From: CAYOLL01 sp964404765 [NCBI: uncultured Gemmatimonadota bacterium]
GTDB lineage: Bacteria > 4572-55
DNA: 48,567 bases
Direction: 5' to 3'
NCBI GenBank assembly: GCA_964404765.1
Contig: CAYOLL010000029.1
Location: forward strand, 1-48,567
The translations under genes were made by a program, and so were the position numbers. Positions 1-8,432 of this stretch are shown piece after piece; the stretch's first letter is position 1, and the number at the start of each line of letters is the position of its first letter. The notes below the pieces were generated by a model. It had not been told where the DNA came from. It saw only the letters and a list, made by a program, of their open reading frames with translations, and did not search any database.

Positions 1-1
1 A

Positions 2-85
2 CTATTGCCTCCCTCTATGACATTCAACTCGAATAAGATCGCGGGAATTGCTGAGCAATTACGTCCAAACTACGCAACTCTTTAA
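2..85 (+). CDS. possible 3' end of a gene cut by the window edge
   Basis: One plus-strand frame is open from base 2 to a TAA at 83-85, giving about 27 codons that end in ...AEQLRPNYATL. The other two plus frames are interrupted by stops here. The fragment is too short to place in a family, and the open frame could be chance. The region from 86 to 372 holds no other convincing gene. Confidence 0.25.
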   Translation, partial: LLPPSMTFNSNKIAGIAEQLRPNYATL

Positions 86-372
86 TTCATAAACCTTTCG
101 TGCATTTTGTGTATTTCGTGGTGAATAATTCAGGTTAGCGGCACAATTCGCTGTCACGAACAAAAATTGCTGCCTAAAATATGGGAATGCGTATTTCTCT
201 GCAACCCTTTTTTCAATAAATGTGTGACATTCAATTGACACAGGTTTCGGACTTATGTATACTTGAGCAGAATTTTGTAACCTCTATCTTTGATCGCATG
301 TACCTTTAAAACCACTTGTAAGTTAACGCCTCTTAACCAAACCACTTTAATTTGTTCCGAACGGTTAAAAAT
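86..372. other. spacer with a degenerate 'cgtgcattttgtgtatttcgtggtg' type repeat trace
   Basis: This AT-rich spacer has no supported gene. Around 98-125 it carries a short degenerate stretch of the CACGAA/CACAAA kind seen again near 3570-3650, 7090-7120, 14815-14835, 27410-27450 and 36605-36630. No clear promoter or SD sequence was found before the next gene. Confidence 0.4.
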
Positions 373-2337
373 ATGAACACCCTGACTTCTGGCAGCAAAT
401 TTAATACCCGCATTCTTTTCACACTGTTGGTCATGTTTCTTTTTAGCATTTCGCCGCTTTATGCCCAGGATGACTCACTGGAGCGCTTGTTTGACTACGA
501 AACTGCGAGCGATGCCGACACCGAACAGCTTGAACAGCTTGAGCAAATGCGGCAGCGCCCGCTGGACATTAACACGGCAAAGCGGGCCGAGCTGGCCCAA
601 ATTCCGGATTTGACGGCCTCTATAATTACGGCTATTTTGCATTATCGCCAATCAAATGGCTGGTATGAAAAAAAAGCAGACCTTTTGCAAATTCCCGGCC
701 TGACCAAAGAGATCTACGAAAAAATCGCGCCGTTTCTTACCGCGCGCAAAAAGAAGAGTGACAAACAAAATGTAACAGGTCAACTCCGCTTTCGCTATGC
801 CGCCAGCGATTCCAATCCTGAACAGTTTGATTCTTTTTATAAATTATATCAGCGCGCCCGGGTATCTTATGGAGAATGGCTCAATCTGGGCCTGATCGTA
901 GAAAAAGATCCCGGTGAAAAACAATTTGATGACTTTCGGGCCTGGTACGCGCAGCTAAAACCGACCGACCGTTCATTTAATATCATTGCCGGCAACTATC
1001 GGGTGGCGGTTGGGCAGGGCCTGCTTTTTGCTCCGAGCGCCGGCGTTTTTAAAGGCGGCGAAGTTGTTACAACCGCCCGCCGCGGAACGGGACTGATCCG
1101 GCCATTTACTTCGGCCACGGAAAGCGGCGCATTTTTCGGCGTGGCCGGCGAAGGACAAATTGGGCAGGTGACAACGCTGGTTTTCGTCTCCAAAGCAAAC
1201 CTGGATGCGCCCCATAAAGCCGGTAATCCGGATACCGTTTTGTCCATTGACGAAAGCGGTCTGCATCGCACCGACACCGAGAAGTCGAAAGCCGATCAGT
1301 TAGCGGAAACCTTGTATGGCGGCCATGCCCGCCTGCATTTTGGTCAGGCGCATTCGATTGGCGTAACTTATTATCAATCCAAATATGACAAGGTTATTTA
1401 TCCGGATTGGGACTCCCGCAGTTTTTATCGCTTTCGCGGGGACGAACTGGCCTGTTGGAGCGCCGATCTGGATTTGCATTTTGGACTCACACATGTTTTT
1501 GGCGAAATGGCACAGAGTGTGAATCATGGTCGGGGCTGGCTGATGGGCGCTGCTTTGGATTTTAAGCAGTTTGAAATATCGACGGTGTGGCGGGAATATG
1601 ACCCGGACTTTTATGCCCAGCATAGTTACGGTTTTGCTGATAGCAAAGGATCGGACGAAAATGAGCGTGGTCAATATACCGGAATCCGCTGGGCGCTGCC
1701 AAATCGGATGAAATTGTGGGCCTATTTTGATTTTTACCGCCATCCTTTTCGCCGTTATTTAACACCGATCCCCGACGACGGCCAAGAATATTACACGCAA
1801 CTGGAAATTCCCACCTCTAAAGGCTTGAGTTGGACAGCGCGTTTTCGTTCCAAAACCAATCTGGATTCCTTTCAAGGCAGCTTATGGCTGCCAACGACCA
1901 AGCGAAACTATCGCCTGCAGTTGGATTGGACACCGCAACCGGCTTATCGGCTACGCGCCCGTTATGAACATGCGCAGGTTGTCGGTGATGATAATGGCGT
2001 AGACGCTTCCGGAGACGCGCTTTACGGCGATTTTTTGATCGAACCGCATCCGAATCTCAAACTGCAAGGCCGACTGATTTTCTATGATACAGAATCGTCC
2101 CAGGCGCCGATTTATGTTTTTGAAAATGACCTGCCCGGCGTTTTAAAAAACAGCTATCTGGCCGGCGAAGGCCGGCGATGGTATCTGCTGGGTCAACTTA
2201 GCTTATCTAAAAAAGCCGTTTTCAGTACAAAAATTGCCCAAAAAACGGTTTACACAACCGTTGATGCCTTAAACATTCCTGCCTCACGACGAGCCACCGT
2301 CACCGAATGGGGTTGCCAGCTCGATCTAACCCGATGA
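373..2337 (+). CDS. secreted/outer-membrane protein with N-terminal ComEA-type helix-hairpin-helix and barrel-like remainder
   Basis: The ATG at 373 is preferred; an in-frame TTG at 352 adds 7 residues with nothing in their favour. A signal peptide (hydrophobic run LFTLLVMFLF, then SPLYAQ) comes first. A tandem helix-hairpin-helix pair follows at about residues 65-125 (DINTAKRAELAQIPDL and ADLLQIPGLTKEIYEKI), the pattern of ComEA-type DNA-binding domains. The remaining 520 residues are rich in alternating aromatic/polar strands and end in a strand-like segment, consistent with an outer-membrane beta barrel. Large proteins of this architecture are known in Bacteroidota and relatives without a settled function. 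Binding of DNA at the inner face of the outer membrane is an inference from the HhH. A second HhH/outer-membrane fusion lies at 27676-28815. Confidence 0.8.
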   Translation: MNTLTSGSKFNTRILFTLLVMFLFSISPLYAQDDSLERLFDYETASDADTEQLEQLEQMRQRPLDINTAKRAELAQIPDLTASIITAILHYRQSNGWYEKKADLLQIPGLTKEIYEKIAPFLTARKKKSDKQNVTGQLRFRYAASDSNPEQFDSFYKLYQRARVSYGEWLNLGLIVEKDPGEKQFDDFRAWYAQLKPTDRSFNIIAGNYRVAVGQGLLFAPSAGVFKGGEVVTTARRGTGLIRPFTSATESGAFFGVAGEGQIGQVTTLVFVSKANLDAPHKAGNPDTVLSIDESGLHRTDTEKSKADQLAETLYGGHARLHFGQAHSIGVTYYQSKYDKVIYPDWDSRSFYRFRGDELACWSADLDLHFGLTHVFGEMAQSVNHGRGWLMGAALDFKQFEISTVWREYDPDFYAQHSYGFADSKGSDENERGQYTGIRWALPNRMKLWAYFDFYRHPFRRYLTPIPDDGQEYYTQLEIPTSKGLSWTARFRSKTNLDSFQGSLWLPTTKRNYRLQLDWTPQPAYRLRARYEHAQVVGDDNGVDASGDALYGDFLIEPHPNLKLQGRLIFYDTESSQAPIYVFENDLPGVLKNSYLAGEGRRWYLLGQLSLSKKAVFSTKIAQKTVYTTVDALNIPASRRATVTEWGCQLDLTR

Positions 2338-2387
2338 CATTAGTAATTTGCTTGGTTTGTAAATGCTCAAAAAATGTTGGCAATCCG

Positions 2388-2454
2388 GTAGTGCGAATTA
2401 CCTAATTCGCGCTGTACTACTTCCAAAAGTAGGCGAAATAGGCATTCGCCTACA
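2388..2454. repeat. double-hairpin intergenic repeat (copy 1)
   Basis: Two neighbouring hairpins: GCGAATT/AATTCGC inside arms GTAG.../...GTAC, then GTAGGCGAA/TTCGCCTAC. It lies between the convergent genes ending at 2337 and 2462. The layout (GTAG arm, GCGA-type stem, second stem) matches elements at 4238-4296 and 42122-42182. Confidence 0.6.
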
Positions 2455-2461
2455 AGTAATA

Positions 2462-2941
2462 CTAAACGTCGGCTTCGATCCGGAAGCCGTAGCAACCGGC
2501 GGCGGCAAAGCGGGCCAACACAAACGCAACCGCATCCTGACGCAGCATGTTTTCCAGAATTTCGCCGACATTTTGCGGCGTCACCAGCTCCGCCCTCACC
2601 ACCCATTCATCCCGGCTGTAGGCGCGCAGCACAAAGCGGCTGCCCAAATAATCGGTGGGCAAATCCTTTGGCAGCGGCAGCTCGCTCCAATTGACCGGCT
2701 CCGCCGACGGATTCGCCAAAACAAACACTGGCCCGTACTCCTTGTACGGGCCGGCGACAGAAAACGGGCAATAGCTGGCCAGAATAAGTTCCTCGCCGAC
2801 TTTTGCGCCGCGCAGCACATCACGGCAGGGCTCGCCGCCTTTCGCCTTCATGCGGGCGACTTTTTGATTCTGATCGTCAAGATTCGCATTCCGGACTTTC
2901 ATGAGAAAATCGGTGCGAATAGGGATAATTTTTATTTTCAT
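2462..2941 (-). CDS. DUF1203 family protein
   Basis: The 159-residue product matches the DUF1203 pattern: CRDVLRGAKVGEELILASY at about residues 59-77, followed by PF..AGPYKEYGPVFV and an alternating strand/helix remainder. Length is normal for the family. It is a small cytosolic protein without signal peptide or membrane segment. The family's biochemical function is unknown, although the conserved Cys/Arg and GPYxExGPVFV motif suggest a fold with a binding pocket. The gene stands alone, convergent with the gene ending at 2337 and separated from the next one by a 780-base repeat-filled spacer. A long plus-strand frame over the same bases (2363-3052) is a shadow. Confidence 0.8.
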   Translation of the reverse strand: MKIKIIPIRTDFLMKVRNANLDDQNQKVARMKAKGGEPCRDVLRGAKVGEELILASYCPFSVAGPYKEYGPVFVLANPSAEPVNWSELPLPKDLPTDYLGSRFVLRAYSRDEWVVRAELVTPQNVGEILENMLRQDAVAFVLARFAAAGCYGFRIEADV

Positions 2942-3073
2942 AGCGGAACCTCGGGGTTAATAATTTTGAGTGATTACTTACTTACTTACTTACTTACCAT
3001 TATTACATTGTTACAGGAAAAGCCCAAAACTCTCGATCCTAAACAGAGATAGGACATTTGTCATTATCGTAGC

Positions 3074-3176
3074 GCTGCTCGGCATAAGTTTGCATGAACT
3101 TAGACCTGATGGGTTTTGGAAACCCGTCAGGTCTTGATTGTCGGAAAAATTCACCCGAACTTACGCCGCGTAGCAG
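3074..3176 (-). repeat. palindromic intergenic repeat with AGACCTGA hairpin, copy A
   Basis: The core is a long hairpin, AGACCTGATGGGTTT / AAACCCGTCAGGTCT (about 3101-3134), flanked by a weaker outer inverted repeat (GGCATAAGTTTGCATGAACTT is the left arm, 3081-3101 in part). Bases about 3101-3173 read on the minus strand match 48394-48466 on the plus strand with roughly 9 differences in 72. Confidence 0.75.
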
Positions 3177-3541
3177 TAGTTGCAGGTAGATTGGTCCGTC
3201 GAGATATTCAAACCGTACGTGCAATATAATCTGATCGAAATTTTAGATCAATCAAAAATAAAAAGCTCTCGTATTTCTGCAATTCTGTACGCATAAATAA
3301 TTCAGAGCTAATGTTTCCGGCGACGGTTGGTTAAGCATCTTTATAAATAATTGGATAACTCGGATCAAAAGCTTAATCCGCCAAATTTTGTAAATAAAGC
3401 CAGGTTATTCACAAAATTTATGTGTATATTTATCGCTTATTATCAAAACGATAAAAATATCCTTGACCTGTAGCAGAATTTCTTATTTAATTCATACACG
3501 AAGGTGTGTGAAGTTCGTGAAGTATCTTTTTTATATTCAAT

Positions 3542-3662
3542 GAGTTCACTCTAAAAAGCTATTTAACCACGAAATACTCGAAAAATACGAAAAGGTAATA
3601 TGTTGAAAATAAAAGTTATAATTTTCAATTTTCGTGTGTTTTGTGGTTAATAGGGTGAACTC
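3542..3662. mobile_element. MITE-like element with 6-bp target duplication
   Basis: The ends are an 11-bp inverted repeat, GAGTTCACTCT (3542-3552) and AGGGTGAACTC (3652-3662), with one mismatch. Inside are further inverted arms (TTTAACCACGAAA... against ...TTTTGTGGTTAA). The hexamer TTCAAT stands directly outside both ends (3536-3541 and 3663-3668). A 121-bp non-coding palindrome with a target duplication fits a non-autonomous transposable element. Confidence 0.7.
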
Positions 3663-3719
3663 TTCAATAAATAAATAATATGCCGGTCAAAATTCTAAAA
3701 TTTGTAAATGAGGTAGCTT

Positions 3720-4211
3720 ATGGCTTTCAGCAAGTTTTCCGAACTAAGTAAAGGAAACGAAAGCAAAGATGCAGCAAGTTTCGGAGTAGCTAAGCCAAAA
3801 ATCTTGGTGATTGATGATGATCCGACTATTTTGCGGGCCATGGAATTTACCTTGCAAGACAAATACGCTGTCCATGTGTGCGATAATGGTACATTGGGAG
3901 TCAGCCTTGTTGATGAGGAAGTTCAAGTCATTATCCTGGACATAAAAATGCCGGAAAAAGACGGCTTTCAAATCTATGAAGAAATCAAAAGTTTGCATCC
4001 GCTTAAGCCGATTATTTTTTATTCGGCTTTTCAGGATTTATTGGATGCTATTACCTTGCGTCAAAAATACAAGCCGTTTGGTTATTTTGATAAAAACGGC
4101 CAACAAGACAAGCTACTAGAACGTATTGACGAGGCCGTTAAATACCATGAACGGTTAGTCAAGTTAGATACGATGCGCCGTAAGCTGGAAAAGCAAAACC
4201 AGACGCGTTAA
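3720..4211 (+). CDS. orphan response regulator (REC domain plus short coiled-coil tail)
   Basis: Start supported by GAGG 8 bases before the ATG. After about 24 polar residues comes a complete receiver domain (25-143): acidic pocket D32-D34, phospho-acceptor D74 in LDIKMPEKDG, switch residue S102 in FYSAF, and the conserved lysine in the KPFGYFDK segment (K118 or K125). The tail (144-163) is charged and helical, with no DNA-binding or enzymatic output domain, so the protein probably signals by protein-protein contact like CheY or a phosphorelay intermediate. No histidine kinase is adjacent. The secreted-protein gene at 4333 follows on the same strand after a hairpin repeat. Confidence 0.9.
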   Translation: MAFSKFSELSKGNESKDAASFGVAKPKILVIDDDPTILRAMEFTLQDKYAVHVCDNGTLGVSLVDEEVQVIILDIKMPEKDGFQIYEEIKSLHPLKPIIFYSAFQDLLDAITLRQKYKPFGYFDKNGQQDKLLERIDEAVKYHERLVKLDTMRRKLEKQNQTR

Positions 4212-4237
4212 AAAATTTATATCCAAAAATTTGCGAG

Positions 4238-4296
4238 AATGTAGCGCGACTTTCCAAAGTCGCCGCGCTGCGAGTCAGGAGACTCGCGCTACATTT
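4238..4296. repeat. double-hairpin intergenic repeat (copy 2)
   Basis: Outer arms AATGTAGCGCGA and TCGCGCTACATT enclose two stems, GCGACTTT/AAAGTCGC and GCGAGTC/GACTCGC. The element fills the gap between the response-regulator gene and the secreted-protein gene. The outer arms match copy 3 at 42122-42182 almost exactly while the inner stem sequences differ. Confidence 0.75.
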
Positions 4297-4332
4297 GAAT
4301 AAGGTCACACAAAAATTTAAGGGGGAACGATT

Positions 4333-5475
4333 ATGCATAGCTTTCGAAAAACTTTTATCTTAATTGCTATTTTAGGTTGGAGCACTTTTGCTTTTGCAGC
4401 TACACCGCCCCCCAATCCCGAGCAAACTGCAACCTCCAAACTTTACGAATCATTTCGGATCATGGTTCAGAATGAAAAAGGCGGCGACATTGCCCTTAGT
4501 GTAGACAAAGGCGCAAATTGGAAATCGGTCGGCCATGTGACCCGCCCGGCGACAACCGTCAACAAAAAAGGTTTCCCGCGCAGTGTTCAAGCCAAAGACG
4601 GCGCTGTTTGCGAGACGGCGGCCGACCGCATTTTGGTAAAAACGGGCATCAATTTTGAAAACGACCGCTATCGAAGCGGACGCGGCACGGTGTTTGGTCT
4701 GATGGCCTATGAGCCGTCGGAATTTCAAAAAAAGAGCGCGGATCTATCTATGATGCACACCGATATTCCGGCCGGTCAAGTCATTTTTGGGAAGTACTCG
4801 CCTTTATTAGGTAACTCATTTTATGTTGTCAGCGGCGGGCAATTGGCGCGCGTAAGCCCTGAATTTACGCCACAGCAAGGCGACATTTTCGTCATCATTG
4901 TCGAAAATTATGCCAACCAAATCCGTGATATCGTCTTTGAAAATCGCTATAACGGGACGATTGTCGCCAATTATGCGAATGGCGACAGTCTGGTCATCGG
5001 AACGGTCTTGCGCCCGGTGGAAGGTATCGGCCAATTCATCGGCACGGAGTTTTTGGAAGCCGGGCAGGTTCGCCAAACGCATGGCAGCGCCATCGGCATT
5101 TCCACATCACCCCGCATCGGCAATAAAGTCCATTCACTGGATGACTTTCGTGGCGGCTTCCAGATTGTTACCGATGAGCACATCTATGATGCCGAACTGA
5201 TGAGCGCCAGAATTTCTTCGCAATGGATGGTTGTAGGCCCGGCCTGCGGTGATAAGAAAGGCGTTTTGGATCAGCAATACCCGCTCTTTTCGCAGTTTGT
5301 CACCCCGGCTATGCCGGTAGAAGTCCGGATTGACAACGGACGCTGGGAGTCCTGTCCGGAAATGACCGGCAGTCATGATGACGCCTTTTTGCCGGAAGCG
5401 CTGGCCAGATCTTTAGGCCGCTATGTGCAGCAAGGTTTGACGCATATCCGCATTATTAACCCCAACGCTCATTAA
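4333..5475 (+). CDS. secreted protein of unknown function with one Asp-box motif
   Basis: A strong SD (AGGGGG) lies 8 bases before the ATG. A signal peptide is clear: positive MHSFRK, hydrophobic core, cleavage near AFA-ATPPP. The mature part of about 358 residues matches no family I recognise. Residues 56-63, SVDKGANW, fit the Asp-box pattern S-x-D-x-G-x-x-W of sialidase-type propellers, but only one copy is present. Two cysteines near residue 302 and 343 could form a disulfide in the periplasm. The next gene starts 20 bases after this stop on the same strand and encodes a probable outer-membrane barrel, so the two are likely co-transcribed and may act together at the envelope. Confidence 0.75.
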   Translation: MHSFRKTFILIAILGWSTFAFAATPPPNPEQTATSKLYESFRIMVQNEKGGDIALSVDKGANWKSVGHVTRPATTVNKKGFPRSVQAKDGAVCETAADRILVKTGINFENDRYRSGRGTVFGLMAYEPSEFQKKSADLSMMHTDIPAGQVIFGKYSPLLGNSFYVVSGGQLARVSPEFTPQQGDIFVIIVENYANQIRDIVFENRYNGTIVANYANGDSLVIGTVLRPVEGIGQFIGTEFLEAGQVRQTHGSAIGISTSPRIGNKVHSLDDFRGGFQIVTDEHIYDAELMSARISSQWMVVGPACGDKKGVLDQQYPLFSQFVTPAMPVEVRIDNGRWESCPEMTGSHDDAFLPEALARSLGRYVQQGLTHIRIINPNAH

Positions 5476-5495
5476 TCAATCGGGTATGGCAATGG

Positions 5496-7079
5496 ATGAA
5501 CCGTCCAGTACAACGCAACATCATTTTAAGTCTCATCGTGAGCGCGGCATTATTTTTTCCGAAGCAATCTTTTGCGATCGAAGGGAAAGAATACGTCCCC
5601 GAATTTGCAAACCCTCCTCTACCGCTTTTTGAAAAAGTTGCCCCGGGTGATTACACGCGTCAGCGAACGGACGAGTTGTTTCACCTGCTTGAAGAATCTC
5701 CGGACCGCCGCAAAAATCCACCACGCTGGTTAGTCGGAATGCGGACTACGTACGGCGGTGTGGGTCATAATCATTTCCAAGGCTTATTAGCTGGAAAACG
5801 CAAGCGCAGCAGCAGCACGTTTTTCGTTGATGCGGAAAATGAGCATGACTTCAGCCTGCTCGAAACGCGCAATGTCGTGGCCTCCACAAATTATCAATTT
5901 TCCGACCGCTTTTATTTTCAATCTGTTGCCGATATTTACTGGGCGGATCGTTCGCGTTCCGACTTAAACGCGTTGAACAACTCCTCGTCTGTCGGCACAA
6001 AAAACGCGCATCAATCTTTAGCCCTGTACACGCGCGAGTTAAGTGGAGATCACCTGACCCATACGCAGTTTATCGTGGGTCATAGCGGTTACTCGGCGGA
6101 TCGTAACCGGGAAGAAAGCACGCGTTGGGATAATTGGCGCATGGGCGTTGGACGTGGTTATCAGTTCTTTTTGCGAAATGATAAGCCGGCAACGCTTCGC
6201 TTTCGGATTACCGGTGATCGGCTGGATGACGGGGAAAAATCACGCTTACGCATGTGGAATGATGTTCAATTTACTTACAACACTGAAGGTCCTGGCAATA
6301 GTTATCTCCAGATTGGCGCAAAGGTTGCCGCTTTTTCCCGTTATGACAGCTCGTTAAAATTATGGATCGGCCCCACGTTTGAAATTCGCAAAAAATTCTC
6401 GGATCGTCTGAGTGGAGAAGCAAAGTTTCAGTCCGTGCAAACCCAGCCAATCTTTGATGATTTTTTTGCGCGAAGTATCGGAACTTACACCATCAATGCG
6501 CAAAAGAAAATTGAGGATGGCGAGGCCCAAATCCCGGCCTGGCTGCGACAGCAGCTCACCTACCGTCTAAGCGAGCATGAAAAATTAATCCTCTACGCTG
6601 AAGAGAAATATCAAACGCAATCTTTTTTTTGGGAAACGCCTGCCGATAGCAGTATTCCAATGCTTCATTTTACCAGCGCCGATCGCTTTATGGTTGTCGC
6701 CGGCTTTAGTCTAGAAACACATTTCGGTACGACGGTTACCCAAAGTCTGCGCTTCGAAACCGAGCAACAATTTCATCGGGATCATATTTTCCCGAATATT
6801 GGCCGCTTTAAATTAAAAGCGGAGGTTGCCTTACAATTTAAGCGCCTGACCCAATTGGAAGTCAAGTTTGAGCATACCGGTGACTTTTATACGGATAGCG
6901 CCGGTCTACTGGAAGTACCGGGTTGCTTGCGAGTTGATCTTTTCTTTTCGCAGTATCTCAGCAAGAATTTTACCGTTCTGGTCGAGGGTTTAAATATTTC
7001 CGACACCAACTGTTATAACGAATACGGCTTAAACGAGCACACCCGCCGCTATCGCATTGGCGTTCGCGTTATCAATTAG
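5496..7079 (+). CDS. probable outer-membrane beta-barrel protein
   Basis: The N-terminus (MNRPVQRNIILSLIVSAALFF...SFA) is a signal peptide. From about residue 75 to the end the protein is a chain of alternating amphipathic strands with aromatic girdle residues (for example FYFQSVADIYW, LRFRITGD, YLQIGAKVAAF), as in outer-membrane barrels. The C-terminal 60 residues, with NFTVLVEGLNISDTN and the final RYRIGVRVIN, resemble the last strands of TonB-dependent receptors. No plug domain or TonB box is visible, and 527 residues is short for that family, so transport is not claimed. It lies 20 bases downstream of a secreted-protein gene and forms a likely operon with it. Confidence 0.7.
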   Translation: MNRPVQRNIILSLIVSAALFFPKQSFAIEGKEYVPEFANPPLPLFEKVAPGDYTRQRTDELFHLLEESPDRRKNPPRWLVGMRTTYGGVGHNHFQGLLAGKRKRSSSTFFVDAENEHDFSLLETRNVVASTNYQFSDRFYFQSVADIYWADRSRSDLNALNNSSSVGTKNAHQSLALYTRELSGDHLTHTQFIVGHSGYSADRNREESTRWDNWRMGVGRGYQFFLRNDKPATLRFRITGDRLDDGEKSRLRMWNDVQFTYNTEGPGNSYLQIGAKVAAFSRYDSSLKLWIGPTFEIRKKFSDRLSGEAKFQSVQTQPIFDDFFARSIGTYTINAQKKIEDGEAQIPAWLRQQLTYRLSEHEKLILYAEEKYQTQSFFWETPADSSIPMLHFTSADRFMVVAGFSLETHFGTTVTQSLRFETEQQFHRDHIFPNIGRFKLKAEVALQFKRLTQLEVKFEHTGDFYTDSAGLLEVPGCLRVDLFFSQYLSKNFTVLVEGLNISDTNCYNEYGLNEHTRRYRIGVRVIN

Positions 7080-7132
7080 GCCGGATCATTCGCCGCTAAG
7101 ACACAAAAGCGCCAGGAATCACCAAAAAACCT

Positions 7133-8302
7133 ATGTTTTCAACCCGCCTTCATTGGGATGCGCCACTCAATCGTCTGACTCAGACTCTTCATCAGTTGCG
7201 GGCAGACGGCTTACCCATTCTGGATTTAACCGAATCCAACCCGACCCGCGCCGGTCTGATTTATCCGCAAAATACGATTTTAAGCGCACTAACTTCACCG
7301 CAAATAATGCTATATGAACCCGATCCACATGGACTTAGCCCCGCCAGGCAAGCAGTGGCGGATTATTATGCTACGCGCAAGAATGTCGTTGCGGCGGACG
7401 ACATTTTTTTGACAGCCAGTACCAGCGAAGCCTACGCTTTTCTATTTAAACTGTTGTGTGAGCCCGGCGACGAAATTCTGACGGCCCAGCCGGGTTATCC
7501 ACTGCTTGATTTTCTGGCCGATCTGGAATGTATCCGGCAAGTCAATTTTCCTGCATACTACGACCCGGATGCGGGCTGGCATCTGGATCTCGTTCGTCTG
7601 CATCAGGCCATCACGCCGCGTAGCCGTGCCATTATCGTCGTCAGCCCAAATAATCCCACCGGCGCCTATCTCAAGGCCGATGAGATAGCGGAGTTGAACG
7701 CTTTATGTCAAGCGTACGATCTGGCCCTGATTATTGACGAGGTCTTTCTGGACTATGCCAGGCCTGATCTGGTTCCGCAGCCTTTCTCCATGATCAGCAA
7801 TCCAGAAGCGCTGACGTTTGTGCTAAGCGGACTGTCCAAGGTTTCCGCCCTGCCCCAAGTCAAATTGGGCTGGCTGATTGTGCGCGGGCCGGAGCGCCTA
7901 ACCGACATCGCCAAGCGCCGTTTGGAATGGATTGCCGATTCTTATCTTTCCGTGAGCGCAATGGCGCAGTACGGCGCAGCGGCGTTAATCGCCGTCGGGC
8001 AAGACCTGCAGCGCCAGATTCAAGATCGTGTGGCAGCCAACGAAGTTTTTTTGCAACAAGCGATTGCGGGCAACGAGGCAATTCACCGGCTAAGACGGGA
8101 CGGCGGCTGGTATGCTGTTCTGGAGTTGGATATTTTGACCTCAATTGAGCTTTGGACGGAACGGCTGTTGGCAAAAACCGGCGTGTTTGTGCACCCCGGC
8201 GAGTTTTACGGCTTTGCCCGTGATGGATTTATTGTGGTGAGTTTGTTGACGCCGGAGGCGGTTTTTCAAGCTGGCGTGCGAAAAATGACAATGCACGTTT
8301 GA
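7133..8302 (+). CDS. PLP-dependent class I/II aminotransferase
   Basis: Fold-type I aminotransferase of 389 residues, the usual length. Visible features: phosphate/ring region TASTSEAY (94-101), SPNNPTG (171-177, Asn for the PLP O3'), the pyridine-nitrogen aspartate D202 in IIDEVF, and the Schiff-base lysine K236 in LSGLSKVSALPQVKLGW. It should transfer an amino group between an amino acid and a 2-oxo acid in the cytosol; the substrate cannot be read from sequence. The N-terminal DLTESNPTRAG element is typical of a subgroup close to alanine/aspartate aminotransferases. The gene stands alone between a barrel gene and a K+ channel gene. Confidence 0.88.
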   Translation: MFSTRLHWDAPLNRLTQTLHQLRADGLPILDLTESNPTRAGLIYPQNTILSALTSPQIMLYEPDPHGLSPARQAVADYYATRKNVVAADDIFLTASTSEAYAFLFKLLCEPGDEILTAQPGYPLLDFLADLECIRQVNFPAYYDPDAGWHLDLVRLHQAITPRSRAIIVVSPNNPTGAYLKADEIAELNALCQAYDLALIIDEVFLDYARPDLVPQPFSMISNPEALTFVLSGLSKVSALPQVKLGWLIVRGPERLTDIAKRRLEWIADSYLSVSAMAQYGAAALIAVGQDLQRQIQDRVAANEVFLQQAIAGNEAIHRLRRDGGWYAVLELDILTSIELWTERLLAKTGVFVHPGEFYGFARDGFIVVSLLTPEAVFQAGVRKMTMHV

Positions 8303-8333
8303 TATACTGGTTAAGGGTTAGAAGTTGCATTTT

Positions 8334-8412
8334 AAACCCTTAGGGTTTGCTGCCAAAAGCGGTGGAAACCGGCAAACTTTGGCCATCTCCACAAAGAAAA
8401 CCCTAAGGGTTT
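8334..8412. repeat. pair of AAACCCTWAGGGTTT palindromes
   Basis: Perfect 15-base palindromes AAACCCTTAGGGTTT (8334-8348) and AAACCCTAAGGGTTT (8398-8412) flank 49 bases upstream of the K+ channel gene. A third related copy is at 10537-10551, facing a degenerate partner at 10487-10501. They are short interspersed palindromes of unknown role and explain why the reading frame upstream of 8433 is unlikely to be translated. Confidence 0.6.
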
Positions 8413-8432
8413 ATTTTGAACGGAGTCGAAGA

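Larger units (their letters stand above)
2942..3719. other. AT-rich, repeat-filled spacer
   Basis: No gene is supported here. In order it holds a CTTA tetranucleotide run (about 2973-2996), a hairpin repeat (3074-3176), an inverted repeat ATATTTATCG/CGATAAAAATAT at about 3426-3461, and a MITE-like palindrome (3542-3662). The AT-rich tail carries the GAGG ribosome-binding site of the next gene. Confidence 0.6.

Noticed and set aside
59-241. 60-codon minus-strand open frame
   Set aside because: No SD and no family pattern; it lies in a degenerate repeat-like spacer.
2363-3052. 229-codon plus-strand open frame
   Set aside because: It is the complement of the DUF1203 gene and has no ribosome-binding site; its translation is low-complexity and matches no family.
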